A stretch of 64,000 nt of DNA, from contig NZ_CP150452.1 in the NCBI RefSeq assembly GCF_051307045.1, positions 1,984,001 through 2,048,000 of the forward strand. Reading direction: 5' to 3'. The notes beneath the pieces were generated by a model. It worked only from the letters and a program-made list of their open reading frames with translations, did not search any database and was not told the DNA's origin. The position numbers and the translations under genes were made by a program. Of the stretch, positions 63,895-64,000 are shown piece after piece. Every line of letters begins with the position of its first letter. Within the stretch, counting starts at the first letter, position 1. This stretch comes from Dryocola sp031988645 (GTDB lineage: Bacteria; Pseudomonadota; Gammaproteobacteria; Enterobacterales; Enterobacteriaceae).

Positions 63895-64000
63895 GACGGC
63901 TCCTGACGCCGCTTGCCGCGCTGGTTTGCAGCGCGCTTATTTCCATGCCGGCTAATGCCGCCCAGGTCGTTACGCGCCAGCAGCTGGGCCTTAGCGACTA
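63891..64000 (+). CDS. nfrA: NfrA outer-membrane protein, N-terminal part (partial)
   Basis: The first 36 codons only; the gene leaves the right edge. ATG overlaps the nfrB stop (ATGA). A signal peptide (LLTPLAALVCSALISMPANA) is followed by QQLGLSDY, which matches the start of mature E. coli NfrA (ELGLSDYRHF). NfrA is the outer-membrane secretion pore and N4 receptor partner of NfrB. Confidence 0.85.
   Translation, partial: MRRLLTPLAALVCSALISMPANAAQVVTRQQLGLSD

Noticed and set aside
1..64000. CRISPR arrays, rRNA or tRNA genes, insertion sequences
   Set aside because: No regularly spaced repeats, no rRNA stretches, no cloverleaf with CCA-type end and no transposase gene were recognised on reading the window.

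Overview
The window comes from a member of the Enterobacteriaceae other than Escherichia coli itself. The E. coli core genes azoR, hrpA, ydcF, tam, yneE, aldA, gapC, cybB, yncE, frmR, frmA, nfrB and nfrA are recognisable and closely similar. They lie in a rearranged order and are separated by large catabolic, transport and efflux clusters. Base composition is GC-rich except in a marked AT-rich island at about 56.2-59.4 kb. I cannot fix the genus from this window.

Layout. 0-6.3 kb: the end of a chemoreceptor carrying a CheR/CheB tether, a coiled-coil protein with a lipoprotein, ydcF, a second chemoreceptor on the minus strand and a secreted phytase-like protein. 6.3-12.5 kb: small proteins (zinc ribbon, YmgB-like), a LysR regulator divergent from a PACE efflux pump, a membrane protein, an aldehyde dehydrogenase with an AraC regulator, and tam. 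12.5-17.3 kb: azoR and hrpA. 17.4-22 kb: a MarR-controlled tripartite MFS efflux operon. 22-24.4 kb: yneE and a MetE-like methyltransferase. 24.4-33.5 kb: an uncharacterised sugar or polyol catabolic locus. It holds an FAD oxidoreductase, FGGY kinase, PfkB kinase, two sugar porters and an RbsD-like pyranase on the minus strand, divergent from a class I aldolase and a YhfZ-type regulator. 33.6-35.5 kb: an ABC-F ATPase preceded by an upstream ORF with alternative hairpins. 35.7-42.2 kb: a LacI-controlled operon with a nucleoside-type MFS porter, two Gfo/Idh/MocA dehydrogenases, a TIM-barrel isomerase and a hydrolase. 42.4-47.5 kb: aldA, then an IroN/FepA-type siderophore receptor divergent from yncE over Fur boxes. 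47.6-52.7 kb: a TauD-type dioxygenase followed by a complete carbohydrate-type ABC importer. 52.8-56.2 kb: gapC, cybB, and azlCD with its XRE-cupin regulator. 56.2-59.4 kb: an AT-rich island (membrane protein plus NUDIX enzyme, acyltransferase, unassigned sequence). 59.5-64 kb: frmRA, an SMR pump, and nfrB with the start of nfrA.

A striking technical pattern runs through the window. Twelve genes are interrupted by a frameshift, and in every one the full span from start to stop is 3n+1 bases. In ten of the twelve the break lies at a GGCC site with one extra G or C. Essentially conserved genes such as hrpA and gapC are affected. I therefore treat these as probable systematic sequencing or consensus errors and annotate the genes across the break, with the frameshift noted.

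The most interesting biology, in my reading, is: (i) the 24.4-33.5 kb sugar/polyol pathway, whose substrate is unknown; (ii) the ABC-F leader, which looks like antibiotic-responsive ribosomal attenuation; (iii) the dioxygenase coupled to a sugar-type importer; and (iv) the membrane-protein/NUDIX pair in the AT-rich island.
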